Shown one piece after another: positions 32,409 to 44,588 of a DNA stretch of 64,000 bases. The DNA comes from Anastatus disparis (lineage: Eukaryota; Arthropoda; Insecta; Hymenoptera; Eupelmidae), in contig JAFFSR010000264.1 of assembly GCA_017163975.1 (NCBI GenBank), positions 7,483,001 through 7,547,000 of the forward strand, in the 5' to 3' direction. The notes under the pieces were generated by a model. It searched no databases, was not told the DNA's origin, and saw only the letters and a list, made by a program, of their open reading frames with translations. A program made the translations under genes and the position numbers. How positions within the stretch are numbered: the stretch's first letter is position 1; each line of letters begins with the position of its first letter.

Positions 32409-34216
32409 CCCACACAGCATGGAATATTTATGGAAACTTCCTGGAATATTGACACGGAAGATTTGTAATATTTTAGAAATCTTCCATGGAATATTCCTGT
32501 AATATTCGTATGTCCTTGATTATTCCTACATTGGAATATTTCATGGAATATTGCTGTAAGATTCTAAGAATATTTCATTGGAAGATCTAGGACATCTCAG
32601 ATGTTTTATTGAAATATTTCAGGAATCTTGCAGGAATATTTCATGAAATATTCCGTTAGAACATTCATTGACAATTCCTGGAATATGGGAACGGTAGATT
32701 TGAAACATTTTATGAACCTTTCATAGAATATAAACGAAAGATCTAAAGAATCTTTCATGGAATATGCACGAAAGATTTAAAGAATTTTTCATGAAATATT
32801 TCTGGAAGATTTTAGAAATCTATCGTAAAATATTCCGTGGAATATTTATGGAAGATTCGCAGAATATTGGCACGGAAGATTTGGAATGTTTCAGGAATCT
32901 TCCGTGAAATATTCCTGTAATATTCGTGTGTCCTTGATTCTTCCTACATTGGAATAATCTATGGAATATTTTTGAGAGATTTCAAGAATATAAAAATGGA
33001 AGGTTTGGGTAATCTCTCGTCTTTCATGAAATGTTCCTGAAAGATTTTTGGAAAATGTGAAATGCTGTGAGGGGATAGTATGTATATTATATAATAACAC
33101 ATTACACTTATACATCAATACATATACGCATACATAAATATTTAGTTATAAAATCGCATTTAAATATTCGCTTCGACTGTGCACATTAAAGTGCTGATAC
33201 CCTTTCGCTTTTATAGTAAGTGAAGTATCTTTCAACCGCTTGGGGATAAAACTCCCATTTAACAAACATCCCCTTATCGGCGTCACTGGAAACCTCTTGT
33301 AACGTTCCGCGCAATCTTCCAACGAAAACTTCATGGAGTCATTCTAGAATCTTTTAAGCAATATTCCACTGGAAGATTACTGTAATTTTTGCGTAAAATA
33401 TTTCTTGGAATATTTACGGAAGATTTATGTAATATTTCGCTGCACGATTTAAACATTTTTAGGAATCTTCCAGTGAAATGTTTCTGGAATCTTTCTGAAA
33501 TCTTTAATGAAATATTCCACTGGAAGATTACTTAAATCTTTTTGTGGGATATTTCGTTGACTATTTATGGAAGATTTATGTAAAATTCCACTGTACGATT
33601 TGAAAGATTTTTGGAATCTTTTAGTGAAATGTTTATGGAATCTTTCTGAAATCTTTCATAAAATATTCCACTGGAAGGTTACTTAAATATTTCTGTGGAA
33701 CATTTCGTGGAATATTTATGGAAGATTTATGTAATATTCCGCTGTACGATTTTAATGTTTATCGGAATCTTCCTGAAATCTTTCATGAAATATTTCATCG
33801 AAAGATTACTTTAATGTTCCTGTGAAATGTTTCGTGGAATATTTATAGAAGATTTATCTAATATTTCGCTGTACAATTTTAAAGTTTTTTGAAATCTTCC
33901 AGTGGAATGTTTATGGAATCTTTCTGGAATTTTCCATGAAATATTTTACTGGAATATTCATAAACATTACATGGAATATTTTATGAAATATTATAGAAAT
34001 CTTTCGTGAATATTACATGGAATATTTCGAAAAAGTTTTCGAACATTCCCTTGAAATATTCCTGAAATATTCCTGGAAGCTTTCAATGGAAGATTCCAGT
34101 GGAATATTCTGAAATATTCCGTGAAGACTTTCAATAATCTGCATGGAAGGTTCCATTGAAATATTCCAGTGGAATAATTCGAAATATTTCAGTGAAATCT
34201 TCCATGCTATGTGAGA
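32409..34216. mobile_element. Palindromic-core satellite element A with CCCACAYAGCAT ends
   Basis: Left end CCCACACAGCATGGAATATT, right end (reverse complement) CTCACATAGCATGGAAGATT. Almost everything between consists of variants of TGGAATATTCATGGAAGATT. Many copies of the palindrome GGAATATTCC and of GGAAGATT/AATCTTCC appear in both orientations. A non-repetitive insert lies at about 33070-33345, and an inner copy of the terminal motif (ATGCTGTGAGGGG) at 33062-33074. The same end motif bounds element B (52841-56632). No coding capacity. Confidence 0.75.
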
Positions 34217-35189
34217 ACCATTATTTATTTCTAGCTTAACGCTTTTTTATTGTTATTTACAGTTTTCAATATTTTCTTATAATCATTTGTTTATTCGCAG
34301 CATTATTCTACTTTTACAAAATAATTTATATACAAGGTGATAAAATATTTTACTATAAGATAATATATATATGTTTCATTTCACAAAAAAATTTCAACAT
34401 CAAAATTAATTCTCTAATGTAAAGAATAAAAAATTAAATTGGTATAATTTTGAAATTTTGATATGGGAATACTTTTTATAAATAACTTTTTAATAATTTT
34501 GAATAATGGTAAATTTTTTAAATAACTTGTGGTATTGAATGCTAATTAAATTTAGTTTTAACACGAAGTTAATTATTTAGGTTGGAAATGTATTCAATAA
34601 AATAATACAACTGTTTATAAGTTATCACTTAATTTTTTAAACTTTTTATTCATAGTTGACAATCATATTGAATATATGATTCTCATTTTAATAGTTTTTA
34701 TATGATATTATGTAAATTTTATAAATATAAATTATTTAAGGAGATGTAAAATGGACAGCACACTTCCACCCATAAATATTGATTATATTTTCATTGTATT
34801 TTAAAATTTTGAACAAATAGATGCATTAACATACAGTATGTATCACGAAGATTATTTAGTTAAATTTTTACATAAATCTATTCATTAGTTATTGAGAAGT
34901 ATGGGTTCCAATATTATTTACTAAAATTTTCCCATTTGGAATCAGAAATTCAAATATCTTGAAAACTAATGATTGGAATAATTTAAAAATTCAAATAAAT
35001 AATCATCACGAGACATACTACAAGTTAATACATTCCTTTTATGAAAATTCAGCAATAGAATGGAAAGACAGTTAATTTTTTTATCTTCTTATAGTAAAAT
35101 ATAATCAAACTTTGACAACAAATTTAACATAATGAAATAATTGTACTTTCAATGATTTGTATCATATTTAATACAAATTATGGAGTGAT
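34217..35189. other. No gene recognised
   Basis: AT-rich sequence without convincing coding potential or defined repeats. Confidence 0.4.
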
Positions 35190-36030
35190 ATTGCAGAATA
35201 TTATTTTTTTCCGCATTCATAATAAATGTTTCACAAATAATAAGTAAATTTTCTTTTGAAATGTTTACTTTTTTAGGGGGAATTCTACTTCTATCTAGAC
35301 AGTTCATACATATAAATGCATAATTATAGACATAATCAGAAACATTTATTCATGTTTTATATATTGTCCTATCTTTATAATTGACTATTAAAAAAATTTA
35401 ATATCTAATAAATAATTTTTTTAAATTGTATTTCATAAAATTTATGTTCAAACGATATTAAAAAAAATATTTTTATATCATGTAATTATAATTTTTCAAA
35501 TTAGGTAATTTGATATTTTTTAAAAATAAATGTTTCTCTTATTAAAAATATTATTGCTTTTATTTATAAAAAATTGTTAACAAGTAACTTTTTAAATAAT
35601 ATATTTTCATGAAAACTAATTTAAATACCTCATTCTCTGAATGATAACTGAATACAATTTTAATTTAATAAATTTAGTTATACAATTATAAATATATAAT
35701 ATTTATATAACTGTTCATCAAATAAAATTATTTTTTTTTAATATATATATATTAAAAAATAATTATTACAATAGATTGTAGTTAAATAAAAATGTTTATT
35801 TTAATAATTATAGCGTTTAAATTTATTTTGATGAAAATGTTATTTGATTGACATTTACAGTATTATTTTAACTATTTTTGAAAAGTTACTTGTCAGCAAT
35901 AAAAAAATATCTAATTTTCCAAATTAATAATCTATTAATATTAAGAATTTTCTAAAAATTATAATATCTATGATATGCAAACCTTACTTGTGATACATAC
36001 ACGTTGTAATATTTGTATCTCATTAAATTT
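35190..36030 (-). repeat. Dispersed repeat R, longest copy, inverted
   Basis: Read on the minus strand, its first part matches 19840-20350 and its second part matches 43168-43545. Landmarks of the second part are TAATAATATTTTTAATAAGA, GAACTGTCTAGATAGAAGTA and CCTAAAAAAGTAAACATT. Noncoding. This copy links the other two into one family. Confidence 0.75.
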
Positions 36031-36550
36031 TTATATAAGATGCAAAAAGGATTGTTAAGTAATTGCAAATAGTTATTTTTTTATTCCGAAATATTCGAAT
36101 TTAAAATTAACTAAAATGTTGTATTTTAATCTTATGATTTTTTCTATTTAAATTTTGTATTTCATATATATAAAATACATTTGTGAAGATATTTTTATTA
36201 GAAATCAACACGAATTTCTTTTAAGCATGTTTCACTTATAAATTAATTCCATAATTCAAATTCATGGTCATATATTGAGTTCTGGAAATTATAGTTGTAA
36301 CTTAAAACCCAGTTCTCAGTTTATTTACATCAAATATCGTACTATCTTTGTTTTTCTAATGCAAGTAGAGTGAGAAATAGTCATTTGAAATAAATTATAC
36401 GCTTTTTTACTTTAAGCACATGTGTACATATATTTTTATATTATGTTTAATCAAATTATTTTCAATTTTATTCAGTACTCAAAATTCAATTAATTAATTC
36501 TTACTTACTTAAAATTAGTCATTTACACATAATAATATAATAAAAGAAAA

Positions 36551-36590
36551 TTCAACTAAGCGACGTTAGGAGCGAAAAACTTCAATATAA
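36551..36590 (+). mobile_element. Decayed Helitron-like end
   Basis: TTCAACTAAGCGACGTTAGG AGCGAAAAAC matches the terminus at 43115-43161 and, more loosely, 19791-19833, but the final CTAG is missing. The upstream 36031-36550 is AT-rich with scattered similarity to 42980-43115 and no gene. Confidence 0.45.
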
Positions 36591-38695
36591 TTAATACCTG
36601 TTAACGTAAAACCCAATAAATTGTGTAACGATTTTCAACAGTTGATAAATATAATGTAAATCATATAATATCAGGGAGCGTGGTAGCGCTCCTTACGGCA
36701 AAATAGCGCTACGGCTTTCCCTATTTACTTTGAATTTGAGATGTTCAAAGATTACAACTTTGAATAAATGATTATGTTTCAATATTTACATATTATTTGG
36801 TTACTATTATACATAAAATGATCTAATGTTTTATCTGACAACAAAAACACATGGCCAAAAGTCAAGTTTTCATGATTTTTTTATATTATTACAGGTTAGT
36901 CTGTCGATTTCTTTTCTATATCGGGTTGTTTCAGATTTCCGGCGGATGTTAGAGAACGACGGAGAGTTTTTCGTCTGATGTGAGAGAAAGAGACAGAATA
37001 CGAGTTGTGCAATTGCTAATAAGTGAGAGAGAGAAAGAGAGTATAGAGAGTGAGAAAAAGAAAGAGAATACGAGTTATATCTTTTAATAATGAACGCATG
37101 TATTCAGGCAAATGCTTTCAGAACATGCTAAATGTATAAAGACATCGCGTAAATAAGTAAAATAAGAATTTAGTGTCTCGTTCTATATAGCTGACGAGCT
37201 GCCGCAAAATCACGGGCGTTCATGTGAACAGTTCGCGCGTGCGCAGTAAAACGTCCCGTACATAAAATTCAACAGTTGAAAGCGGCGAAATTCAAAAGTC
37301 GGTAATACCGATTTGGTATTTAAAAATGAAAACAACAACAAATGAAAAAGTAACATTTACATATTTTAAAACATTCTTAATTAATTAATTAGTTTTTCAT
37401 ACGATATTTAGACAAAATAAGTTTTATAATAGTTGATTAATTTGAAAGTGTGGAAGAAAATAAGATTAAAATTTTTTCGAAAACAAATATTTTATAATAA
37501 TAATAAATATATAAAAATTAGGTAGATAGAATTAACTATAAAATAAGTGTTATTATATTAAAGTATCAGATTATCGGTAAAGTTAATAAATTTATTGAGA
37601 TAAGAATTTTCGACTTTGAAAAAGTTGTGATATCTCCCCAAAAAACCTTTAAAAAGGTAAAATTACGGCAAGTTAGCTTTAAAAAAAAATCTTTTTCACT
37701 ATCTCAAAAATAAAAAATATTTTGTCAAAAATTTAAACTAATTTAATACAATCAACTATAAAAAAATCTATTATATCTCTAAAAAAAGGCTTTAACATTA
37801 TAGATAATAAAAAAGCGGGAATTTAATTATAACAAAAATACACTTGAAAAAATACTGAAATCAATAATATGTGGTCAAGTTTTAATATGATTTAAAATAA
37901 TACTTATGAATGATATTCTTCTTATATTTTGATGATAATAATGAATCAATAAAAAATTCCTTTGTTAAAAATGAAGTGTAAAAAAAGCCGTATAAAATGT
38001 TATTGAAAATATAAAATTATCTTCAATAAAATTTAAAAAATTAATAAGTAATTAACGTAAAAGTAAGAATAAAAGTAATATTACAGCTATAAACTTGCCA
38101 GGCCCACCCTTCAAAAGTTCTATTTCTTGGTGAACACACATTTTTTAGGATTGACTTTTTAGAATCTCGTAAGGAAATTCAAAATATATATTAATTTTCA
38201 CAATTTAGTATTCAATGAAAAATAATCTAATTTTATAACATACATATCAATTTTAAATTTCTAATCATTAATTTAAAACTCAAAAGTAACTATTTTACAA
38301 CGGAATATGGAAGATAAACATGTATCGTTTTAAGGTACTTCTTAGCCAACTACGGAAGTCAATATAGAACTGAAAAGATAAATTCAGAAATATTTAATTT
38401 TCTCATCATAAAAAACCATTAAATTAAATTATAAGAATTTACAATTGTGTTCTGCATAATTAAAATGAAAAATTCATTGATAATTGTTTAAAGTGGACTT
38501 TCAACTTTCAAGTAGTAGTAAGCAATCATGAAAACGTGACAACATCGCATAATCTTACATTCATAAGATATATTTTCTAACCTAATTCTCTAACCTAACA
38601 TAAGCTTTAGCCTAGTACGTTTCGCAGAGTGCAATAGAGAAAAAAATATATAGTAAAGAAAGGTTTTTAAGTTAAGAACAATTTAGCAATATAAA
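36591..38695. other. No gene recognised; possible 5' flank of the Mutator-like element
   Basis: Includes a GA-rich tract (36950-37075, GAGAGAAAGAGA variants) and a GC-richer patch at 37190-37290 with AAAGCGGCGAAA at 37279-37290. The reverse complement of that 12-mer occurs at 42036-42047 beyond the Mutator-like gene. Otherwise AT-rich and noncoding. Confidence 0.4.
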
Positions 38696-39096
38696 ATGAA
38701 TAATTCTTCGAGAATTTATTATAAGGGAAAGTTAATAAAAAAGAAAGAGTTTGAACGAAGAGAAAAAGTGAGGGAAGCAAACAAGAAAAGACAGAAAGTG
38801 TGAAGAGCTTTTGCCTGAGAAGAGAATTGATTTTCAGAATATTGAAGGTTGCAGGATTGTAAATATTAAAGCTTTAGCTAATAATTTGGAATGTCACACT
38901 TGCAAGCAGGTACTCTCATTAAAAAATATAAAAGAAGAAATAACCAAAGGTCTCCATTCAGTTTTCATGGTTGAGTGTCTGCAATGCAAACACATCACGA
39001 ATGTTAATTCAGGAGATTATCATGAAGTAAACCATTTTGTTGTTAATAATCTGAATGATAAAAGGCATAACAATACAACTAACAATGCAGTTCTAG
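38696..39096 (+). pseudogene. Mutator-like transposase, N-terminal exon with frameshift
   Basis: ATG at 38696 begins a basic N-terminus (MNNSSRIYYKGKLIKKKEF) that meets TGA at 38801. The next register carries on as EELLPEKRIDFQNIEGCRIV and LECHTCKQVLSLKNI, with a second CxxC (ECLQCKHIT). This is the zinc-binding front part of animal Mutator-like transposases of the PF20700 type. A GTAAGC at 39097 and an AG at 39199-39200 define a plausible 104-bp intron; joining at those sites keeps phase and gives AVLG-TPYAGIR. Confidence 0.7.
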
Positions 39097-39200
39097 GTAA
39101 GCTAAAGTAAAAATTGATTAAGTAAAAATTATAATTAGTCATATTATTTTAATAAAATTGTTATCTAATCCAACTGTTCATTTTAAAATAATATTAATAG

Positions 39201-40106
39201 GTACACCGTATGCTGGAATTAGGAAAAAGTATTGAGAGTCATGATTGTCGAAAAAATTTTAATGGGAGTGCTAAGTCAATGGAAGCTGAGGCTGGAACCG
39301 ATTTAATTTTAAATAGTCAGATTCTGCGAGATTCAAACGTTAATGTTCGAGTTGTTGTAGGAGACGAAGATTCTTCGCTTATGGCTTCTATAAAAAAATC
39401 CGATAAAGAAAAAAAATTATATAAACTGGCAGATAGAAATCATGTCAATAAAAATTTATCAAAAAAACTATATGCGCTTCAATCTCAGTTTCCAGAAATG
39501 AAAAAAAAAGGGCTTATAGCTCACATAAAAAAATGTTTTGTTTACGCGTTGAAGCAAAATTCTGGACGAATTAATGAATTACAAAAAAATATTAGATGCA
39601 TTCCCTTTCACCTCTACAACGATCATGAAAATTGTGGTCAGTGGCGTAAAAGAGTATCGGGAAAAGGCTTATATAAACCAAAATTCAATATAAAAAATTG
39701 TTCTTTATTTGAAGAATTGAAAAATATTTTTTCTATTTATGCTGACAATGCATTTGAATATAGTGTATCTGCCTCTAGTCAAGCTAATGAAGCTTTAAAT
39801 CAAAGTGTAGCTACGAAATTTCCAAAAAATAAAAGTTATAGTACCTCTGAATCTGGAGATTACAGAGTAGCAGCTGCACTGTTACAGAAAAATGAAAACA
39901 ATGAAGGTTTTCTACGGGATGTCAAATCAATTGTAGGTACTCCAATCACTAAATATATGATTGATTATGGCAGACAATTAGACGTTAAACATGCCAAAAA
40001 GTCTGAGAGAGCAGTTACGATTGATAAGAAAAGACGTCGAATAGAATTAAACGCAGAAAGAGAAAAACTTAAACAAAAAAACGAAAAAAAAAGGAATTAC
40101 ATATGA
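39201..40106 (+). pseudogene. Mutator-like transposase, C-terminal catalytic part
   Basis: Contains HDCRKNFNGSAKSMEAEAG, then VVVGDEDSSLMASI with the acidic pair typical of the second catalytic Asp, LADRNHVNKNLSKKL, and a helical Lys-rich end. After the intron only about seven codons (TPYAGIR) precede a register change into this block. The stretch that normally carries the first catalytic Asp is therefore absent; it looks like an internal deletion. The frame ends at TGA 40104 in an A9-run context, while the exonuclease continues in the next register. Transposition activity is not expected. Confidence 0.75.
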
Positions 40107-41019
40107 ATCTCATATTGGTTTTCAGCTAGAAATACAAAATTTAGATTTCGATGCCAAAGATATTGAAATATCTAGCTGTAAGATTGTTGCTTTCGATTTG
40201 GAAACATCTGGACGAGGCCGAGATGCATCTATTTTGCAGCTAGCTACCACAATAGATGATACAAATTTTTCCGTTTATATAACACCTACACAGCCTATAG
40301 ATAAAACTGGATCTAAAATCAATAATTTAACCAATATTGACGGAGAGTTATTTTATAAAAATAAAAAAGTTGATACACTACCTATATTTGAAGCCTTGAC
40401 ATCTTTTCTATACTTTCTTAACAAATTAGAAGGAAAATGCATTCTAACAGCTCACAACGCATCGTTTGACAAACGTTATTTTTTGAGAGACATTTTAGCA
40501 CACGGTTTGGTCAACGATTTTCAAAAAAGTATTTACGGCTTCTGCGATTCTTTACAATTATTTAGAAATAAGTTTCCAGATAGGAAGGGTAATGGCATGT
40601 TCACTTTATCTAAATTAGCAAGCGATCTGCTCCAAGATAATATTACTAATTCAGAATTCCACGACGCCTTGTATGATACTATTATTTTTAAAAAAATATT
40701 TGATTGCTACTTTAGTACAGATATATTGTATAAAAATGCCACTACTTTTCAGAAATCTTTAATAAACTACATAAATAACTCTAATATTTCTGAAAAAGCC
40801 TGTAATTATCAACCTCTAAAAACTGTTCCGTCCACATTTATGTTCCGCAAACTTGTTTCTCTTGGTGTAACTTATGAAGAACTGAAAAATATGTATAAAA
40901 AAAGCGGAGATAAAATAGTTTGTAATTTTTTCTCTGAAATGATAGATAAAAAACCTCGATTAACCAAAGATAAAACTATATTAAAAAAGATTATACAACA
41001 TTTTGAAAGTGCGATATAG
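40081..41019 (+). CDS. DEDDh exonuclease domain, formerly fused to Mutator-like transposase
   Basis: Uninterrupted from GITYESHIGFQLEIQN (40093) to the stop at 41017-41019. A 3'-5' exonuclease of the DnaQ/DEDDh superfamily: Exo I KIVAFDLETSG (D at 40195, E at 40201), Exo II LTAHNASFDKRYF (D at 40468), Exo III FHDALYD (H at 40660, D at 40675). All five catalytic residues are present. No ATG precedes Exo I in this register, so it was translated as the C-terminal part of the upstream transposase before an A-run indel near 40084-40092 split them. Exonuclease-Mutator fusions are known in insect transposons. It hydrolyses single-stranded nucleic acid 3' ends by family inference. Confidence 0.85.
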   Translation, partial: TKKKGITYESHIGFQLEIQNLDFDAKDIEISSCKIVAFDLETSGRGRDASILQLATTIDDTNFSVYITPTQPIDKTGSKINNLTNIDGELFYKNKKVDTLPIFEALTSFLYFLNKLEGKCILTAHNASFDKRYFLRDILAHGLVNDFQKSIYGFCDSLQLFRNKFPDRKGNGMFTLSKLASDLLQDNITNSEFHDALYDTIIFKKIFDCYFSTDILYKNATTFQKSLINYINNSNISEKACNYQPLKTVPSTFMFRKLVSLGVTYEELKNMYKKSGDKIVCNFFSEMIDKKPRLTKDKTILKKIIQHFESAI

Positions 41020-42035
41020 ATTTTATATTTACATTTTTGCTTTTGTTATAAGTATATTATAAGAAAAATATGTTATTTATATAATTTTTTATTAATATAA
41101 ATTTTATGCAGTTGAATAAAGAAAATTTTTTATTGTTCACCTACTTTATATTATTGCATTCATTCAATTTTTTAAACTTCATCCTTTTCCTTTAATAAAA
41201 TAATAAAATTTATCTTTAATAAAAATACAATAGTCAAATATTATTTTCGAAATATTTTTTGTACATCCCAGACCAAAATCGAAAAAAAAAAATCATAAGA
41301 AAAATAATAAAAATTATAAAGTTTTGTAAATAGTCTCAAATCTCGACTTAGAGATTTTTAATAAAAGTTATTTTTTTATAGTTTTTTCATTTCTCATTTT
41401 AAGGAAATTGTTCGAACGGCAAAAAAAGTATATAAAAATAATAACTATTACAAAATTTTAGTTTTTATTTCATTGTAATACTATCTTTTACAATAGCTGT
41501 TTAATTTTTTACTTATAATAATATAAATAAAGAAAATGTTAGAAAATCCAAAAATATAATAAAAAATAATAACTATTATGAATCATTAATTTTTGTTACA
41601 TATCTATATTATTTTTATAATTTTTTCTAGCTTTTCTACTTATTACCGAAAAGAAAATATCCGAATAAAAAAAAATAATAAAAAATTATAACTTATACGA
41701 ACACTTTTCCTATGCTACTATATTTCATAATTCAAAAAAATATAAAAAAATTATAACTAATAATAACGGTTATAAACACGCAGCGATTTAGAATAATCAC
41801 TGATAAATATTATTATAGTCTCAAATCTAGACTTTATAAACTGTTATGATTTTGTACTAATTTTTATTATTTATTATTTTTTCATATTTTCTATTACTTT
41901 TTTCAATTTCTGTCTGGGATTTAATTGAAAACATAATAGCAGAAAAAACCTATGTTAAATGTTTGTAAATTCAAACGCGTAGTAAAGTGTTGAGTGTATT
42001 ATATATGTATATATATATGATGCAACGTTGCCACG
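41020..42035. other. No gene recognised
   Basis: AT-rich 3' flank of the exonuclease, with an AATAAA-like signal among many A/T runs (AATAAAGAAAA near 41115). Polyadenylation use cannot be judged. Confidence 0.35.
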
Positions 42036-42059
42036 TTTCGCCGCTTTAGAAAAACTCTG

Positions 42060-43114
42060 TGAGAATCCTCGGAGTATCAGTTTTTAGATTAAAATTGTTA
42101 AATAACTAGATAGTGGATCATCTTGAAATTTTGATATAATAATCTTTAGGGTTCGAAGTAAATTTCCTCCAATTTTCAGTACAATGTCATGACTATTGAA
42201 ATACATAGAGTAAAATAACTCTCGCATTTTAGCTGCCGATGTCATACTCTCATAAGGAGCAATGTTAAAAGTTATGATTTTTTGCAGATGATATCTTTTA
42301 AACCGTGTAGTCAATCACTCTGAAATTTTGCACCGATATTTTATGATATTCAATGTAACTTTTCTGAAAAATTAAACTTTTTTTCATGACTTTCGATTTA
42401 GCTTAGAACTACCTTAATCCTTGAATATCACGAATTCAAATATTAATTATTGGTAATTTTAAAGAGTTATATATTATATAAATAATTCTATATTTAATAA
42501 TTTTCAATTTTAGTAACAGGAAAAGCCGCACGAGAAGAGATTATCAATTACACTTTCTGCGAAATATTGCCCTTGAATCGAGTAGGTGAAAGATCAGTCT
42601 TAATACCAAAAAAAAGGCAGTAAGCATCGCAAATTTATGCTCTTACTTCATAATATAATAGTACCAACATTGGTCCCTAAAATTCAAGCTATAGTACTAA
42701 TTGAAATTATATCGTCACTCTTTTTTTAAGTACCTTAATACATAAATTAGATATACTTGATTTATAACCTATTTTAATAATACCTTCTTTTCTCCGTACA
42801 GTTGTTAGTTCTAGTAAACTTCAAATACTGTTTTCGATTATTTCATGGTTCGTGATTGAAACACGTGATTAAAAAGAAAAAATTCCTATTATATTTTTTC
42901 ATTGATTCAAATGCAATTTAGTAGAACAAATTCTTAATTCATCATGATATAATTTGTATTTAAACAATTTTTATGCACATTGTAACTTTAATTAATCTTT
43001 TTTATAAAAATAGAAAAATTTAATTTAGTATGAAACTACAATATCACAATTCATAAGTTGCATCGATTCTTTTTTATTTTAAAATTGGCTAATTTATACA
43101 TAATAATATAATAT
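42060..43114. other. No gene recognised
   Basis: Includes a degenerate duplication (TCTTGAAATTTTGATAT near 42120 and CTCTGAAATTTTGCACCGAT near 42320). The short minus-strand frame through it is not convincing. Confidence 0.35.
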
Positions 43115-43161
43115 ATGAAAATTCAACCGAGTGACGTCAGGAGCGAAGTATTTTTTGCTAG
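43115..43161 (+). mobile_element. Helitron-like 3' terminus, second subfamily
   Basis: ATTCAACCGAGTGACGTCAG, GAGCGAAG, a T-run and GCTAG followed by T. Same subfamily as 19791-19833 and 36551-36590. The CTAG|T end is canonical; the element's 5' end is not identified. Confidence 0.55.
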
Positions 43162-43167
43162 TAATTT

Positions 43168-43545
43168 CATTAAAGTAATAATATTTTTATTAAGAGAAAC
43201 GTATTCATTTTAAGAATATGTCTAATGACCTCATTTGAAAAATTATCATAGCATAATATAAAAATATTCTTTTTAGTATCTTTTTAATATACATTTTATA
43301 AAATACATCTTAAAAAGTTTTTTTCGAATATTAAATTCTTTTTAATAGTCATTTATAAAGGTAGGAAGATATATGAAATATGGATGAATTTTCCTGATTA
43401 CATCTATATTTATGAATTCATATTTATGATCTGTCTAGATGGAAGTAAAATTTCCCATAAAAAAGTAAACATTCTAAATAAAATTTACTTATGATTTGCA
43501 TTCATTAAGAATGCGGGAAATAAATAATATTCTTTAATATTCTTT
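43168..43545 (+). repeat. Dispersed repeat R, third copy (3' part)
   Basis: Matches the minus strand of 35200-35560: ATAATATTTTTATTAAGAGA, GATCTGTCTAGATGGAAGTA, CATAAAAAAGTAAACATT. It starts just after a Helitron-like CTAG end, as the copy at 19840 does. Confidence 0.75.
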
Positions 43546-44150
43546 AATAATATTCTTTTATATTAGATTGGATTTATTGTCGAGGTTACATTATATTTCA
43601 CTCTAAATAATTTATACTTATATAATTTACATAATATTTTTCTAGTACTGCGTGTGCTAAATCCGCTTGAAGCGCTCTCTGTTCCGGGTCCTATGTTGCA
43701 TTTTCTGGTAGGGTATAGTTGACGATTTTTGTGAATTTCGTACAGGTATTTCACGTTGGTAAAGCATATAAGTGAGGCGGCGCGCATGCGCATATACAGA
43801 CTAATGGCATGAGAGATACTATGAACGATGAATCAGTTGCTTTACATTTAGCTTATTCTTGTATATATGCGTGTATGTGTGTGTGTTTCTAAATAACTAA
43901 CAAATTTTTCATTTTGTGTATATTGTATTAATAATTATTTAATACAGTTTCGCGTTCTAAGTATATTTTTGAAATTGTTTTGGTTTCTTTTTTTTCGATT
44001 TATCATTTGGGGAATGCCTAGTTTCACCGACATATAGATTTCATTTTTTTATTTGAATTATCATTCGTGGAGTGCGTAGTTTTTGTTTAGTATTGCTTTT
44101 TAAGGGTATAGATTTCGTGTGGCGGATTTACCACACACGTACTAGAAAAT
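43546..44150. other. No gene recognised
   Basis: AT-rich with scattered GC-richer patches. The short minus-strand frame at 43563-43793 has no known features. Confidence 0.4.
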
Positions 44151-44280
44151 AGTGTTCGATACGCTTGTCCTATGTGCCATTTCCCGGCACCGCGTAAGCG
44201 CTCTCGCTACGCTTGAGCGCTTAACTTCGCCGTGCCAGAAAATGACTCATAGGGCCCTTGTATCGAAAAATACTATAAAT
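44151..44280. mobile_element. Short hairpin MITE, about 130 bp
   Basis: TAGTGTTCGATAC at the left pairs with GTATCGAAAAATACTA at the right. Inner arms GTCCTATGTGCCATTTCC and GAAAATGACTCATAGGGC also pair, and GTAAGCGC...GCGCTTA lies at the centre. GC-rich compared with its surroundings. Target duplication not clear. Confidence 0.7.
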
Positions 44281-44588
44281 AAACTATGAAATTATCATTT
44301 TTACGAAACATTAAGATTTTTACTGTAAAATTTTGAATATTAATAGGGACATTGTTCCAATTGTTAAATACTTGAATAATAATATTATTTTTTTCTTTGC
44401 TTTTAATTAATGAATGATAATAATGTATTCATCTATGTATTTATCTATTTGTGAATTTAAATTTTGTAAATAATCTTCTTCTTTAGCATTATTTGGTATC
44501 ACACAAGAATTTTTTTCTTGATTCCACTCCGTATCTTATATAAAATATGAAAATAATATTAATTTTGAATTTAATAATATTAATATAT
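44281..44588. other. No gene recognised
   Basis: AT-rich sequence just 3' of the H4 helicase frame. No hairpin-CTAG terminus for H4 is seen here. Confidence 0.35.

Noticed and set aside
42084..42314. 76-codon minus-strand frame with a protein-like composition
   Set aside because: Falls in a degenerate duplicated AT-rich block; no motif and no neighbour supports it.
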